Made by a program: the position numbers and the translations under genes | NCBI GenBank assembly: GCA_023807065.1 | Contig: JAJJLU010000697.1 | Span: 1 to 22,605, forward strand | Direction: 5' to 3' | Origin: Isotricha intestinalis | Taxonomy: Eukaryota; Ciliophora; Litostomatea; Vestibuliferida; Isotrichidae | DNA: 22,605 nt | The notes under the pieces: model-generated | Databases searched by the model: none | Told to the model about the DNA's origin: nothing | Seen by the model: only the letters and a program-made list of their open reading frames with translations | Part shown: positions 1-9,268 of the stretch, piece by piece | Position numbering within the stretch: position 1 is the stretch's first letter | Layout of the letters: each line of letters begins with the position of its first letter

Positions 1-44
1 CCAATCCCCAATCCCCAATCCCCAATCCCCAATCCCCAATCCCC
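1..44. repeat. Telomere, C-rich strand, CCCCAAT repeats
   Basis: Five complete CCCCAAT heptamers are preceded by CCAAT and followed by CCCC, without a single mismatch. The C-rich strand reads 5' to 3' inward from the left end, as at a chromosome end, so the G-rich overhang strand would be ATTGGGG repeats. The repeat ends abruptly at base 44, where A+T-rich unique sequence begins. The unit is one T longer than the C4A2 repeat of Tetrahymena and Paramecium. The mismatch-free array at the first base, directly abutting gene-dense DNA, suggests a ciliate macronuclear chromosome end. Confidence 0.93.
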
Positions 45-417
45 ATTTAAATGAATAATATAAATTTGAAAAAAAATTTTATTATTCGGATAAAAATTAT
101 TATTATTTTTTTAAAAAAATTTAAATTCAAGAAAATCATTTTCTATTTATAAAAATGTTTATTATTAATCTTAATTATTTATTTATTAAAAATAATTAAT
201 TAACTATAATAAAAACATTAATATTTCAAAAATACTCCAATTTATCTCAATTAGATTATATAATATCACTCTATAATTCATTATAAATATCTTTTAATAA
301 CTGAACTCTCATTAATTTTATATAAAAATAAATCATTAAAAAATATTCTTTTAAACAATAGAAATAATTTTTCAAATAAAAAATCATTATTTATAAATTA
401 TATTTTAATTGTATAAT
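45..417. other. Subtelomeric non-coding spacer
   Basis: About 370 bases of A+T-rich sequence lie between the telomere and the first start codon. I see no open frame, tandem repeat or RNA gene here. It must hold the promoter and 5' leader of the first WD40 gene; the ATG is preceded by a long A/T-rich leader. Confidence 0.6.
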
Positions 418-1341
418 ATGGAGAATTTAATAATAAAAAAAACGATTAATGCTCATTCAAATTACGTATCTTATCTTTGTATTATAAAAAATAATAGATT
501 TGCTTCCTGTTCATTTGATCATTCAATTAAAATATTTAATTCTGAAAATTTAGAATGTGAATATAATATAATTGTTCATAACAAATATGTGATATTCATA
601 ACTCAGTTAAAGAATGAAAATATTTTATCATGTTCTTGTGATAAAACACTTAAAATAATAGAATTAAAAGAAAATAGAAATTTCAACGTTATACAAACTT
701 TATATGGACATCAATCAACAGTCTCATTTGCTGTTGAATTAAATTCAGGAAAAATTATTTCTTGTTCAAAAGATCTAACAATGAGAATTTGGGTAAAAAA
801 TAAAAATATAAATTTATATCAATGTGAATGTATTCTTAATTTCATAAAAGAAAGAATTTATTCGATTTTTGAAATAATAAGTAACAAAATGGAATGTAAA
901 CTTCTTCTTTATTATTCTAATTTGTCTTTTTTGTGTGAGAATGAATTTTGTGTTTACAAAAAAATACATTTGAAAAAACCAATAAAGAATTTTAATGTAA
1001 TATGTCAAATTGATAATAAATTTCTTTTATGTGAAGAACATTCTATAAGTATTTATGATGTTAATTTTATACAAAAAATTAATGAAATTAAAGTTAAAAA
1101 TAATATTGAATTTATTAGTAAATTAAGAAATCAAACTTTTTTTTCTCAAACTGAAAATGGAACTTTAACTTTGTATAATATTGAAGAAAATGGAAATAAT
1201 TTTGAATATATTACAAAAATAAAAGATTATAATTTGTTTTCTTTCAGTTCTTTATTCCTTATTCAAATAAATGTAAATCAATTTGCTTTGTCACTAATAA
1301 ATGAATATGTTATCACAATTTTAGAAAATATAAAAAATTAA
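418..1341 (+). CDS. Degenerate WD40-repeat protein, subtelomeric
   Basis: A protein of 307 residues starting at the ATG at 418. An in-frame TTG nine bases upstream is not a likely eukaryotic start. The first 130 residues carry three recognisable WD40 blades, each of the type 'H...V....L.....SCS.D..IKI' (for example NRFASCSFDHSIKIF, NILSCSCDKTLKI, KIISCSKDLTMRIW). The remainder shows the same beta-strand rhythm but poorly conserved blades, probably a divergent seven-blade propeller. WD40 propellers are protein-interaction platforms; no enzymatic role is expected, and a specific function cannot be read from the sequence. It shares style with the two minus-strand WD40 genes at 1772 and 13228 but is more diverged from them than they are from each other. 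Stop is TAA. Confidence 0.75.
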   Translation: MENLIIKKTINAHSNYVSYLCIIKNNRFASCSFDHSIKIFNSENLECEYNIIVHNKYVIFITQLKNENILSCSCDKTLKIIELKENRNFNVIQTLYGHQSTVSFAVELNSGKIISCSKDLTMRIWVKNKNINLYQCECILNFIKERIYSIFEIISNKMECKLLLYYSNLSFLCENEFCVYKKIHLKKPIKNFNVICQIDNKFLLCEEHSISIYDVNFIQKINEIKVKNNIEFISKLRNQTFFSQTENGTLTLYNIEENGNNFEYITKIKDYNLFSFSSLFLIQINVNQFALSLINEYVITILENIKN

Positions 1342-1771
1342 CAATTGATTATAATTGTTTTTGTGTCATTTATTTATGTGATTTTTTACATTTATTAATA
1401 TAATCAAAAATTGATTTTTTGCTTTGATTGAATGTTTTATTTTTATTTAGGAATTAAATAATAGTGTTCAAGAAAAAAGAAAATAATTTAAAATAAGATT
1501 TATTTGATTTATTTTAATTGTTTAAAATGACTCCTTTTCAAAAAATCTAATTATTTATTTAAGTTAAAAGTATAATTTTTTTAAATAGTGAAGGTTTTAA
1601 TACTCTTATAGCCCTTTTTTCTTCAGATATATTTTTGGTAATATTTCAATATTTTTGAAATTCAAAATATTATTTATATATTTATATATCTTTTTCTGTT
1701 GATTATATAAGAAATAAAGTAAAGATCACTATATTTTTTTCAATGTTATTTTTTTATTGTTTTTAAATTTA
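1342..1771. other. Convergent intergenic spacer
   Basis: Lies between the 3' ends of two convergent WD40 genes and should hold both 3' untranslated regions. A slightly GC-richer patch around 1600-1625 (TCTTATAGCCC followed by a T run) has no open frame. Nothing else is seen. Confidence 0.5.
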
Positions 1772-3307
1772 TTAAAACTGCCAAATATTAATTTCATTAT
1801 TATCTCCATATGATAGAATTTTTCTATCTGTTAATTCTGTAAAACCATTAATATCATTATAATGTGCTCCTTTAATTATTTGAATACATTCATAATTATC
1901 TATTCTATAAACTTTAATATCTTTACTTTTCCCTCCAATTAAAAAAATTCCATTATTTTTAATAGTATTAATTCCATAACATTCAAATTCTAAATTAATT
2001 TCTTTAATTATTGTTTTTTCTTTAATTGATATTACTTTTAATACTAATGTATTTTTTCCTTTTACAATAATTTTATCTTCATCAATTCTACATAATTCAT
2101 TAAACCATCCACAATAAGTTTTTGAAAAATAATTTAATAAAGTATAATTATTTAAATCCCAAAATTTAGTTCCATCAAATCCAGCAGACACTAAAATTTT
2201 TTTATCTTCTAATAATAATATTGTTGAAACCCATTCTGAATTTATTAAGTTTTTAATATTTTGATAATTCTTATTTTTAATTTCCCATATTTTAATTATT
2301 TTATCCCAAGAACATGAAATTATTTTATTTTGATAATATATAGCTTTTGTTATTATATTATCATGAGCATGTTTAATAATTTTATCCAATGTAAATTTAT
2401 TTTCTTTTTTAATCCATGTGTGAATATTTCCTTCAGAAGAACATGTAATAAAATTATTTTCATCTTTTATATCTACATAATTAATACCTTTATCATGAGC
2501 ATTTTTAATATCTTGTAAAAGATATAAATTAATATCATAAATTTTAATTGAGCAATCATTAGAAACAGATATTATATTTCCTGAAGGAAAACATGAAATT
2601 GAATTAATAGTATCATTATGAATCTTAAACGATTTAATTTTGGTTAAATTAAAATTTGTGGTTTGGAAATTATTTTTTTCTAATTGTTTATCTTTTTTTT
2701 CATTTTTATTTGAATTTTCACTTACCTTTAATTTATTAATTATAACATTTTTTAATGATTTTATTTCTTCTTTATTGTTATTAATTTCTTTTTCAAATTG
2801 TTCAGTTTTTTTCTTTAGTATTTGTTTAATTTCATTATTTTCTTTAAGGATAAATTCAATTTTTTTATTTAATTTATCATATTCATTTTTGAAATTCTCT
2901 TTTATTGATTTATTTTCTTCTTTTAAATATTCTATCTCTTTTGTTAATTCAATTATATTTACTTCTTGAGATAAATTTTTTTGTGATAAAAATAATTCAA
3001 CATTTGGATGATTATATAATGTAGAAATTAAAATCAATTTTAAATTTATAATATTATCTTCTATTTCAATATTTTTTTGATCAATTAAACCAGATATAAA
3101 ATCAATCAGTTCCTGAATTGACAAACTTGAAATTAATAATTTATATTTATGTAGAAATTCTAAATTGAAATTAGATTCATATATATAATTAGAATTTTGA
3201 ACTAAAATTGTAATTGAATCAGTTTCTGGAATTAAATTTATTTTATATTGATTAAATATTTTTTCTAATTTCTTCTTATTATCGTTTATATCTTTATTTT
3301 TGAGCAT
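1772..3307 (-). CDS. Coiled-coil and WD40 propeller protein
   Basis: A 511-residue protein with three parts. Residues 1-110 form a mixed alpha/beta N-terminal domain that I do not recognise with confidence. Residues about 112-195 are a Lys/Glu/Asn-rich coiled coil. Residues about 222-511 form a WD40 propeller whose blades end in WD-like strands such as SIKIYD, IIKIWE, TKFWD and EINIWQF. The coiled coil suggests a self-associating scaffold; the partner is unknown. The propeller is clearly paralogous to the 317-residue protein at 13228: both share an NAH...G...V.IKDENNF signature, a KIISC...K.IKIWE blade, a G.DGT.FW blade and an ECYGI/DCYGI strand. That paralogue lacks the N-terminal half. The codons for Val195-Ser196 form GTAAGT, a perfect 5' splice motif, but no frame-preserving 3' site fits, so I read through it. 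Stop is TAA. Confidence 0.82.
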   Translation of the reverse strand: MLKNKDINDNKKKLEKIFNQYKINLIPETDSITILVQNSNYIYESNFNLEFLHKYKLLISSLSIQELIDFISGLIDQKNIEIEDNIINLKLILISTLYNHPNVELFLSQKNLSQEVNIIELTKEIEYLKEENKSIKENFKNEYDKLNKKIEFILKENNEIKQILKKKTEQFEKEINNNKEEIKSLKNVIINKLKVSENSNKNEKKDKQLEKNNFQTTNFNLTKIKSFKIHNDTINSISCFPSGNIISVSNDCSIKIYDINLYLLQDIKNAHDKGINYVDIKDENNFITCSSEGNIHTWIKKENKFTLDKIIKHAHDNIITKAIYYQNKIISCSWDKIIKIWEIKNKNYQNIKNLINSEWVSTILLLEDKKILVSAGFDGTKFWDLNNYTLLNYFSKTYCGWFNELCRIDEDKIIVKGKNTLVLKVISIKEKTIIKEINLEFECYGINTIKNNGIFLIGGKSKDIKVYRIDNYECIQIIKGAHYNDINGFTELTDRKILSYGDNNEINIWQF

Positions 3308-3847
3308 TTAATATATTTTATTTACTAAATTTATATATATTTTAATATTTGTGTTTGGCGGAAAATTTAGACAAATAATAATTAAACTATAAATTATTAT
3401 TAATTTTTTAACTCAATTAACTATTCTTATAATCAATATTTTTAAATTTCTTTTAAAAGAGATAAAGAATAAAAAAGAATAGGTAAATTCTTAAAAACAA
3501 AATTTAATTCAATTATTATTGAAAAAAATAAGTGATTTCTTAATTATTATAACATTTAATTTTCAATTAATAGATATATTTAGTATTTATTATAAATTAC
3601 AGGATAATAGAAATTGCTCTTAGTGATATTATAGGATAAACATATGTAATAATCATGTAATAATTTTTGTTATTATCTTTATTAATTCTAGGAAGAGAAA
3701 TTCCTTCAACATCAATATTTTTTTATTTTTTATTGTTTTTTTTTTATATTTTAATTAAAAAAATTTCTAAACAGGTTTGAACTTTTTTTTATAATTATCT
3801 AATATTTAATTTTTTTAAAATATATTAATTTAAACCATTCATTAAAT
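3308..3847. other. Intergenic spacer with a coding-like island
   Basis: About 540 bases between two minus-strand genes. Most is featureless A+T. On the minus strand, 3597-3722 is open for 41 codons and is visibly GC-richer, with a varied predicted peptide (VEGISLPRIN, then a hydrophobic stretch with ITYVYPIISLRA). It has no start codon at its head. It may be a terminal exon or a decayed gene piece; see findings. Confidence 0.45.
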
Positions 3848-5158
3848 TTACTTCAAATTATTAGTTAATTCAACCACTGCTAATTCAATATTTCCATTTG
3901 TTTTTTTTAAAGCAATTTCTAATTGTTGATCACTAATATTACGTAAATCAAAAGAATTCCTTGCTATTTGAATTAGATTTTTAATATTGTTATTAGGCAT
4001 ATTTTGAAATTGTATATTATTATTAATTGAGGGATTGTTAGAATTTGGATTATATAAATTATTATTTTGAAAATGTTGATAATTTTGGAAATTACTAGAA
4101 TTATTCGGATTATTAATTGATATTTGATTTATATTTTGATTAAGATAATTATTATTATAATAATTTTGATTATTTTGAATCATATTATTATTCTGATAAT
4201 TAATATTTTGATTATTATTTTTATGATCTTTATTAAAATAATTACTTACCTTTTTTAATCCTCCCATAAATTGTTGTTTAACATCTCCAAAAACTTGACC
4301 AATTTTAGATTCTCCATGAGAACTGATTTTATTCCATTTATTAAGTTGTTCATTTGTTCTTATTTTGAGGAAAGCATGAGGATGAATTGGCCCATGAATT
4401 ATTTCACATTCTTCACAAAAAAAAATACTACATTCCTGACATTTATATATTATTGATTGTAATGGATGTTTACCACATATTGTACAAGAAATATTAAATA
4501 TTACTTTGTTATTATTAAAACTATTTATATTGTTATTGTTTTGGTTTTGTTGAATTTGATAATAATTTTGATTAATAAAATTATTATTATTATTTATATT
4601 ATTTATATTATTTGAATTTATATTTTGATTATTGGAATAATTTAAATTTTGGGAAATAATATTATTTTGATTTATAATTGGAAGTGGTTGGATTAATTGA
4701 GGTTTTTGTTGATGTATTTTATTCTCAGAATCATTTTGAATATTATTTTTTCCCTTTTCAATATTATTTATTACAGGCTTATCAATTTTATTATTATTAT
4801 TATTTTCAATATTTTCTGAATTACTATTAATTAAACTGGGATTTATAATGTCTTCTCCTATTGTAAATTTTGTAAAACTTTCCATTATTCTTTCCTTGAA
4901 TTCATTATCATCTTTTTCTAATTGAATTTCTAGAATAGAAACTTGATTTTCTTTCAATTGAATTAAAAATTGATTATAATCTAAAAAAGATTTAATTAAG
5001 ATTTTATCGCCTTCATCATCTTTGTAAAATATTTGAAGATTATTTATCATTTCCTTTTGTATTTGTAATATTTGAGATAATTTATTTAAAAAATTTTCAT
5101 ATTCATCAGGTAAGATTATTTTTTTTTTATCATCATAAAATTTTAAAGTAGCTTCCAT
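3848..5158 (-). CDS. p62/NBR1-like PB1-ZZ-UBA protein, putative selective-autophagy receptor
   Basis: A 436-residue protein. Residues about 3-82 form a PB1 domain with a basic residue in the first strand (Lys6) and an acidic OPCA-type motif at 45-51 (YKDDEGD), so it could bind other PB1 domains from both faces and polymerise. Residues 225-261 are a ZZ zinc finger with ligands C225/C228, C240/C243, C248/C251 and H259/H261. Residues about 391-434 resemble a three-helix UBA domain. This order is that of the p62 (SQSTM1)/NBR1 cargo receptors, which bind ubiquitinated cargo and Atg8 on the phagophore. The tryptophan-rich FW domain of NBR1 is absent; the only Trp is W275. Candidate Atg8-interacting cores are WNKI (275-278) and FGDV (290-293), neither strongly acidic. 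Linkers are Asn-rich. Residues 304-322 could be an unspliced 57-nt intron. Stop is TAA. Confidence 0.78.
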   Translation of the reverse strand: MEATLKFYDDKKKIILPDEYENFLNKLSQILQIQKEMINNLQIFYKDDEGDKILIKSFLDYNQFLIQLKENQVSILEIQLEKDDNEFKERIMESFTKFTIGEDIINPSLINSNSENIENNNNNKIDKPVINNIEKGKNNIQNDSENKIHQQKPQLIQPLPIINQNNIISQNLNYSNNQNINSNNINNINNNNNFINQNYYQIQQNQNNNNINSFNNNKVIFNISCTICGKHPLQSIIYKCQECSIFFCEECEIIHGPIHPHAFLKIRTNEQLNKWNKISSHGESKIGQVFGDVKQQFMGGLKKVSNYFNKDHKNNNQNINYQNNNMIQNNQNYYNNNYLNQNINQISINNPNNSSNFQNYQHFQNNNLYNPNSNNPSINNNIQFQNMPNNNIKNLIQIARNSFDLRNISDQQLEIALKKTNGNIELAVVELTNNLK

Positions 5159-5368
5159 TTATTTAATATTTAAAATATTTATAAAATAATATATAATAAT
5201 ATAATAAAAAATTATTAAACTATTTTATCAATTTTTCTCATAATTATAAATACAATACAACTCTGTAAATCCACAGATTCAATATATTAAATTCTACTAT
5301 TTAATTCATGAAATTGAAAATTTCAATCTATAATTGCATTATATTCAAATTTAATAAATGAGATACTA

Positions 5369-6280
5369 TTAACAATGGTTTTTTTTCTTTGGTAAAAATA
5401 CTTCTTTTATTTGAGTCATAAATTTTTGAAAAGATTTTGATAATAAATTTTTAACATCAAAAGATAAATGTTCATTTGGGTTAATTAATATTTCCATAAA
5501 ACTATTATCTTTTGACATTTTTATAAAACTAATGTTAATAGATAAATTAGGTAAATATACATTTTTTTCTATATTATTAAAATATAATTCTATTTTATTT
5601 TCGCTCATAAATATTTTTTTCAGAATTAATGAACAATATAAATAGTTTTTATCTATATTAAATACATTAATCAATGAATTTAATTTTTCAAAATTACCTT
5701 TTATTTCAGTTACAAGTTTAAATTTCTTTAAAAGAATTTCATTTATATTTTGCCAATTATTTATAAAGTTCCAAACTTTTTCTATAGAATTATTAATAAA
5801 AATTCCTTTTGAAAATTCTAATCCATTAAAATTATGTTTTAAACATTCTTCAACATTTCTACAAATATTTTCTTTTTCATTAACAGAAAATAAATCTTTA
5901 ATAGGAGAAAATAATTCTTCATTAAAATTATACACAAAAAAAAATATTGTTTTTTTTTCACATGAATCCCAATAAAATTTAAATTCAAAATGAATTTCTC
6001 TTTGAATTTTATCAAAGAAAATTACATGATGTTCATAAGATTTAAATAATGGACTTGATCTTACATTCTCAACAGTAACGTTTGATTTCAAATTATTATT
6101 TTTTAATATTACTTCCATAACTGCCCCTTCTTCATCAAAAGAATCTCCTTTTATCTTTTTTGCTTTTGATATTATTGAAGTCATGGTTATTTCTGTGAAA
6201 TAATAAAAATTTTTAAAATATTCATAAACTCTTTCTATTTCATCGTAAAAACAATATGAAAAAGAAATCTTATGACTCAT
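5369..6280 (-). CDS. Tandem START/Bet v1-like (SRPBCC) domain protein
   Basis: A 303-residue protein with no signal peptide or membrane segment. Two halves begin with the same pattern. Residues 3-28 (HKISFSYCFYDEIERVYEYF) and 154-176 (LEFSKGIFINNSIEKVWNFI) each combine a short beta strand with an amphipathic helix of the 'I..V(W/Y).(F/Y)...' type. This is the usual start of START/Bet v1-like domains, which hold lipids or other hydrophobic ligands in a cavity or act as chaperone cofactors. Each half also has the long antiparallel strands and a C-terminal helix (for example LLSKSFQKFMTQI near 284-296). The fold assignment is an inference from this pattern, not a motif match; ligand and role are unknown. 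It is divergently arranged with the gene at 6627, separated by about 345 bases. Stop is TAA. Confidence 0.6.
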   Translation of the reverse strand: MSHKISFSYCFYDEIERVYEYFKNFYYFTEITMTSIISKAKKIKGDSFDEEGAVMEVILKNNNLKSNVTVENVRSSPLFKSYEHHVIFFDKIQREIHFEFKFYWDSCEKKTIFFFVYNFNEELFSPIKDLFSVNEKENICRNVEECLKHNFNGLEFSKGIFINNSIEKVWNFINNWQNINEILLKKFKLVTEIKGNFEKLNSLINVFNIDKNYLYCSLILKKIFMSENKIELYFNNIEKNVYLPNLSINISFIKMSKDNSFMEILINPNEHLSFDVKNLLSKSFQKFMTQIKEVFLPKKKNHC

Positions 6281-6626
6281 TTTTTCAATAATTTTATTTT
6301 TCTATAAAATAATTAAATTTATGATTCTCTAATAGAAAATTATATAAATTATTTACTTCCTTTTAATTTCTTTAATTTAAAATAGAAGATTATAAATATT
6401 TTCATTTATAATAATTATTTCTTCGATAGATTATATTTTATTCACATTAAATTAATTTTAAACTTTCAATGAAATAAAGTAAAATTCATCCTCTTTTATT
6501 ACTTTAATTGATTGTTTAATAAATATTATTAAAAATAATTCAAAAAATATTAATTTAAAAATCAAACAATTTTCTATTTATTGTAAAAAAAATAATAGTT
6601 TTTTAAATTTCTTTTAAATTATTTAT
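6281..6626. other. Divergent promoter region
   Basis: About 345 bases of A+T-rich sequence separate two divergent start codons, so both promoters should lie here. I recognise no specific element. A poly-A stretch and a T-rich leader directly precede the ATG at 6627. Confidence 0.5.
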
Positions 6627-7835
6627 ATGGGAGTTATCTCTACTAAAATTGAAAATATAAAAATAAACGAAAACAAAGATAAGAATCAAAACTTTAAACT
6701 TTGTTGTAAAGCAACAACACTTCCTTCAGAAAGAGAAGAAGATATTGATAATCATAATAATTTAAATATTCATAATAATATTGGTACTGTAATTTTTAAT
6801 TATAATTATGAAGATTATAATAATAATAATCTTAAGGAAGAAAATACTATAAATTTCAATATTTTTTCAAATGATATAAGAACAGAAAAAACTAGTGTTG
6901 TTGAATTAAAATTTATTCCTAAATTTTCACAAACTTCACTTAAAAACGAATCAGATAACTTTATTTCAATACCTGAAAATATGATTAAAAATGATGATTT
7001 TAAAATTGAAAATAACAATAGTACTATATATAATGATTCTAAAATAAAAACTTTGAATAGTTTTGAACAAAATTGTGAAAAGAAAGATAAAATAAAGACT
7101 TCAAATAATAAGAATGATGATTATATAGAAAAAAATAAAAAAATAAAAAACAAATTCAAAGAAAACAAATTTAATAAAGAAGACAGTAATCTCAGAGACA
7201 TAAAAAACGATAATACTGAATTTAAATCAATAAATTTTGATATAAATAAAACAGAAGAAATAAGTTTTTCTAATAATAATATTGATAATAAAAATGAAGA
7301 AAAAATATTAAATCAAAAAGAAGAAAAAACAATAAAAAAATTAAAAAAGAAAAAAGAAAATGATCAAATAACTTCTTTAGTTTCAAATATGTTTGAAATG
7401 TTTCCAAATTTAAAAGAAGTTAATAATCCAATAGCAATAATATATAAGTCAAATTTATTGAAATTAATAAATATTCCAGAAAAAAAAAGTTTAGAAAGAA
7501 CAGTAGAAAGATTTTGTATTGCAACTAAAGATAATTTTTTTATTTTTCATTCATATGAATCTTATCTTAGAGTTCATCCTCCTTTAGGAATTTTACCTAT
7601 AAATTCAATTAAATCTTGTTCTCAATTTAAAACTACAAAAAATTCAAAATTTAATCATTTTTTTATTCAATATGAATTAAATGATAATACTATTGATTTT
7701 TTTACAAGAGTAAATAATTTTTTCTTAAATGAAAATTCGAAATCAGAACCAATTATATTATTTAAATCAAATAATTGTTATATTGCTAGAAATTGGTATA
7801 TATTGTTTAATTTTTTTATACATTTAGAAAAATAA
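6627..7835 (+). CDS. Asn/Lys-rich protein with N-myristoylation signal and C-terminal PH-like domain
   Basis: A 402-residue protein. It begins MGVIST, matching the MG-x-x-x-S/T consensus for N-terminal myristoylation, and has adjacent cysteines at 26-27 (KLCCKA) that could be palmitoylated, so membrane attachment is likely. Residues about 30-255 are low-complexity, rich in Asn, Lys, Glu and Asp, and probably disordered. Residues about 270-400 look globular: alternating hydrophobic strands followed by a C-terminal helix containing a central tryptophan (ARNWYILFNFFIHL), the layout of a PH domain. This resembles PH-like modules seen in many protist proteins that bind phosphoinositides or proteins. 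The PH call is an inference. The start ATG is the first in frame and yields the acylation motif, which supports it. Stop is TAA. Confidence 0.68.
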   Translation: MGVISTKIENIKINENKDKNQNFKLCCKATTLPSEREEDIDNHNNLNIHNNIGTVIFNYNYEDYNNNNLKEENTINFNIFSNDIRTEKTSVVELKFIPKFSQTSLKNESDNFISIPENMIKNDDFKIENNNSTIYNDSKIKTLNSFEQNCEKKDKIKTSNNKNDDYIEKNKKIKNKFKENKFNKEDSNLRDIKNDNTEFKSINFDINKTEEISFSNNNIDNKNEEKILNQKEEKTIKKLKKKKENDQITSLVSNMFEMFPNLKEVNNPIAIIYKSNLLKLINIPEKKSLERTVERFCIATKDNFFIFHSYESYLRVHPPLGILPINSIKSCSQFKTTKNSKFNHFFIQYELNDNTIDFFTRVNNFFLNENSKSEPIILFKSNNCYIARNWYILFNFFIHLEK

Positions 7836-8245
7836 TGAACTTTAATTTTAAAATTAATAATCCTTATTTTAGTAATAAATGAATAATAATATTATTTATA
7901 TATTTTATCATGTAAAAAATTTTTTTTAGTTTTTTTAATTTAAGATTTTCAATAAAATTTTTGAGATTTTTTATAATTTTAATGTCACATACTTTTCATT
8001 GAATTTCTTTGTTGATATCGCGAATAACAAAATCTTTATATAAAATCATTTCTTTAATAATTTATTAACAATTTTGAAAAAAATAAAACACTTGAATCAT
8101 ATTAGCTATGAAATATAAAAATTTATATAAATATATATTTGTTTTTATAAAAACTACCTTATTAAAATATATTATATAAAAAAATATATATAAAATCAAG
8201 AATTATATATTGAAATCCCTTTAAAATATGTTCAAATAATAGGTT
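7836..8245. other. Convergent intergenic spacer
   Basis: About 410 bases between two convergent genes. Only a short GATATCGCGAATAAC patch near 8015-8030 stands out by GC content. No open frame or RNA gene is seen. Confidence 0.5.
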
Positions 8246-9268
8246 TCAAATGTTATTTATATCATTAAAAACTTTTTTGGCACAATCAACAGAATTATAA
8301 TATCTATGTCCCATCTTTAATTCATCTTCAATTTCTTTTAACATTTGTAAAAATTGAATATCATTTTTATAACATTTAAATCTAGAATAAGAATGGCAAT
8401 CATTTGAAATTTTAAGTTTCATAATTTTATAATAATTTTCCCATCCAATTTCATTAGAGTGAATATCAATAGGGCAATAACTATCTCCTTCACTATTATA
8501 ACCACATTCACATTTTTTTTCAGTGATTCCTAAATATTCAGGAAATAATCTGTATTGACAATCAGAATTTGAATTACATTTAATAAAATTATTTTCAACT
8601 AAAGATTGTTTCAAATACTTTGTTTTAGCACAAATTCCATCAACAGAAATACCATATTTACAATAATAATTAGGAGAAATAGATTCTTCATTAATTTTAG
8701 TTCCAACATCAAATTTAAAAAGAACATCTTCACATAAACCATTATAACATAATAAATTATTTTTACATTCATATGAATTATCACACGAACTATAAATATC
8801 TCTTTGATATTCACATCTATTAGTTTTTTTTGAACAAAATAAATTAACAAAACATTCTTTTGTGTCATTGCATTTATCATGTAATTTTTTACCTGAACAA
8901 ATATTATTATCACATATATTTGAAGAACATTCTGAATTTTCATTACAATCTTCACCTGGATATCTTATTATATTTGTTTTTATTTTTAGTTTTTCACATT
9001 TTGCTTTTACTTCTTTTTTAGAATAAAATATTATATTTGGATCATCGCCAATTTCACAAAATTCTGTTTTTGAATTACATATTGGACTTAAGGAAACTTT
9101 TAAATCTTTTCCTGTTGCTTGTGCACAATATGCTTCGTCATCTTTACATGTATATTTTACACATTTGTTTGAGTTTTTTCTTTTAAAATTATTAAATATT
9201 GAAAAAAAACTCTTTTGAGATAATATTTGAAGAAAAAGAGAAATAATTAGTAATTGCTTTAATTTCAT
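8246..9268 (-). CDS. Secreted cysteine-rich repeat protein
   Basis: A 340-residue protein beginning with a signal peptide (MKLKQLLIISLFLQILS, residues 1-17). The body holds many cysteines. A module of the form C-x5-C-x4/5-C-x4/6-C repeats three times: C108/C114/C119/C124, C133/C139/C145/C152 and C162/C168/C174/C179. A looser fourth copy begins C231-NSNSD-C237. The second cysteine is preceded by Glu in the three good copies. Such modules resemble the Dickkopf-N or EB-type cysteine-rich domains often annotated in ciliate secreted proteins. Extra cysteines at 36, 41, 48, 64 and 71 suggest a separate disulphide-linked N-terminal region. There is no C-terminal hydrophobic tail, so secretion or lumenal location is expected. 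Function is unknown. The stop is TGA, one of two TGA stops seen in the window. Confidence 0.72.
   Translation of the reverse strand: MKLKQLLIISLFLQILSQKSFFSIFNNFKRKNSNKCVKYTCKDDEAYCAQATGKDLKVSLSPICNSKTEFCEIGDDPNIIFYSKKEVKAKCEKLKIKTNIIRYPGEDCNENSECSSNICDNNICSGKKLHDKCNDTKECFVNLFCSKKTNRCEYQRDIYSSCDNSYECKNNLLCYNGLCEDVLFKFDVGTKINEESISPNYYCKYGISVDGICAKTKYLKQSLVENNFIKCNSNSDCQYRLFPEYLGITEKKCECGYNSEGDSYCPIDIHSNEIGWENYYKIMKLKISNDCHSYSRFKCYKNDIQFLQMLKEIEDELKMGHRYYNSVDCAKKVFNDINNI

Noticed and set aside
409..417. TTG codon upstream of the first WD40 ATG as a start
   Set aside because: TTG starts are not expected in eukaryotic nuclear genes; the ATG at 418 is adequate and nothing conserved precedes it.
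814..1008. Minus-strand open frame inside the first WD40 gene
   Set aside because: Shadow of the plus-strand gene; composition follows the complementary codons and no domain is visible.
2619..2725. Intron in the coiled-coil/WD40 gene starting at GTAAGT
   Set aside because: The nearest frame-preserving AG would remove 34 codons and damage the first WD40 blade; shorter candidates (34 or 46 nt) shift the frame, while the read-through frame is fully open.
8611..8955. Overlapping minus-strand frame inside the cysteine-rich gene
   Set aside because: Frame-shifted shadow; the cysteine repeat spacing exists only in the main frame.
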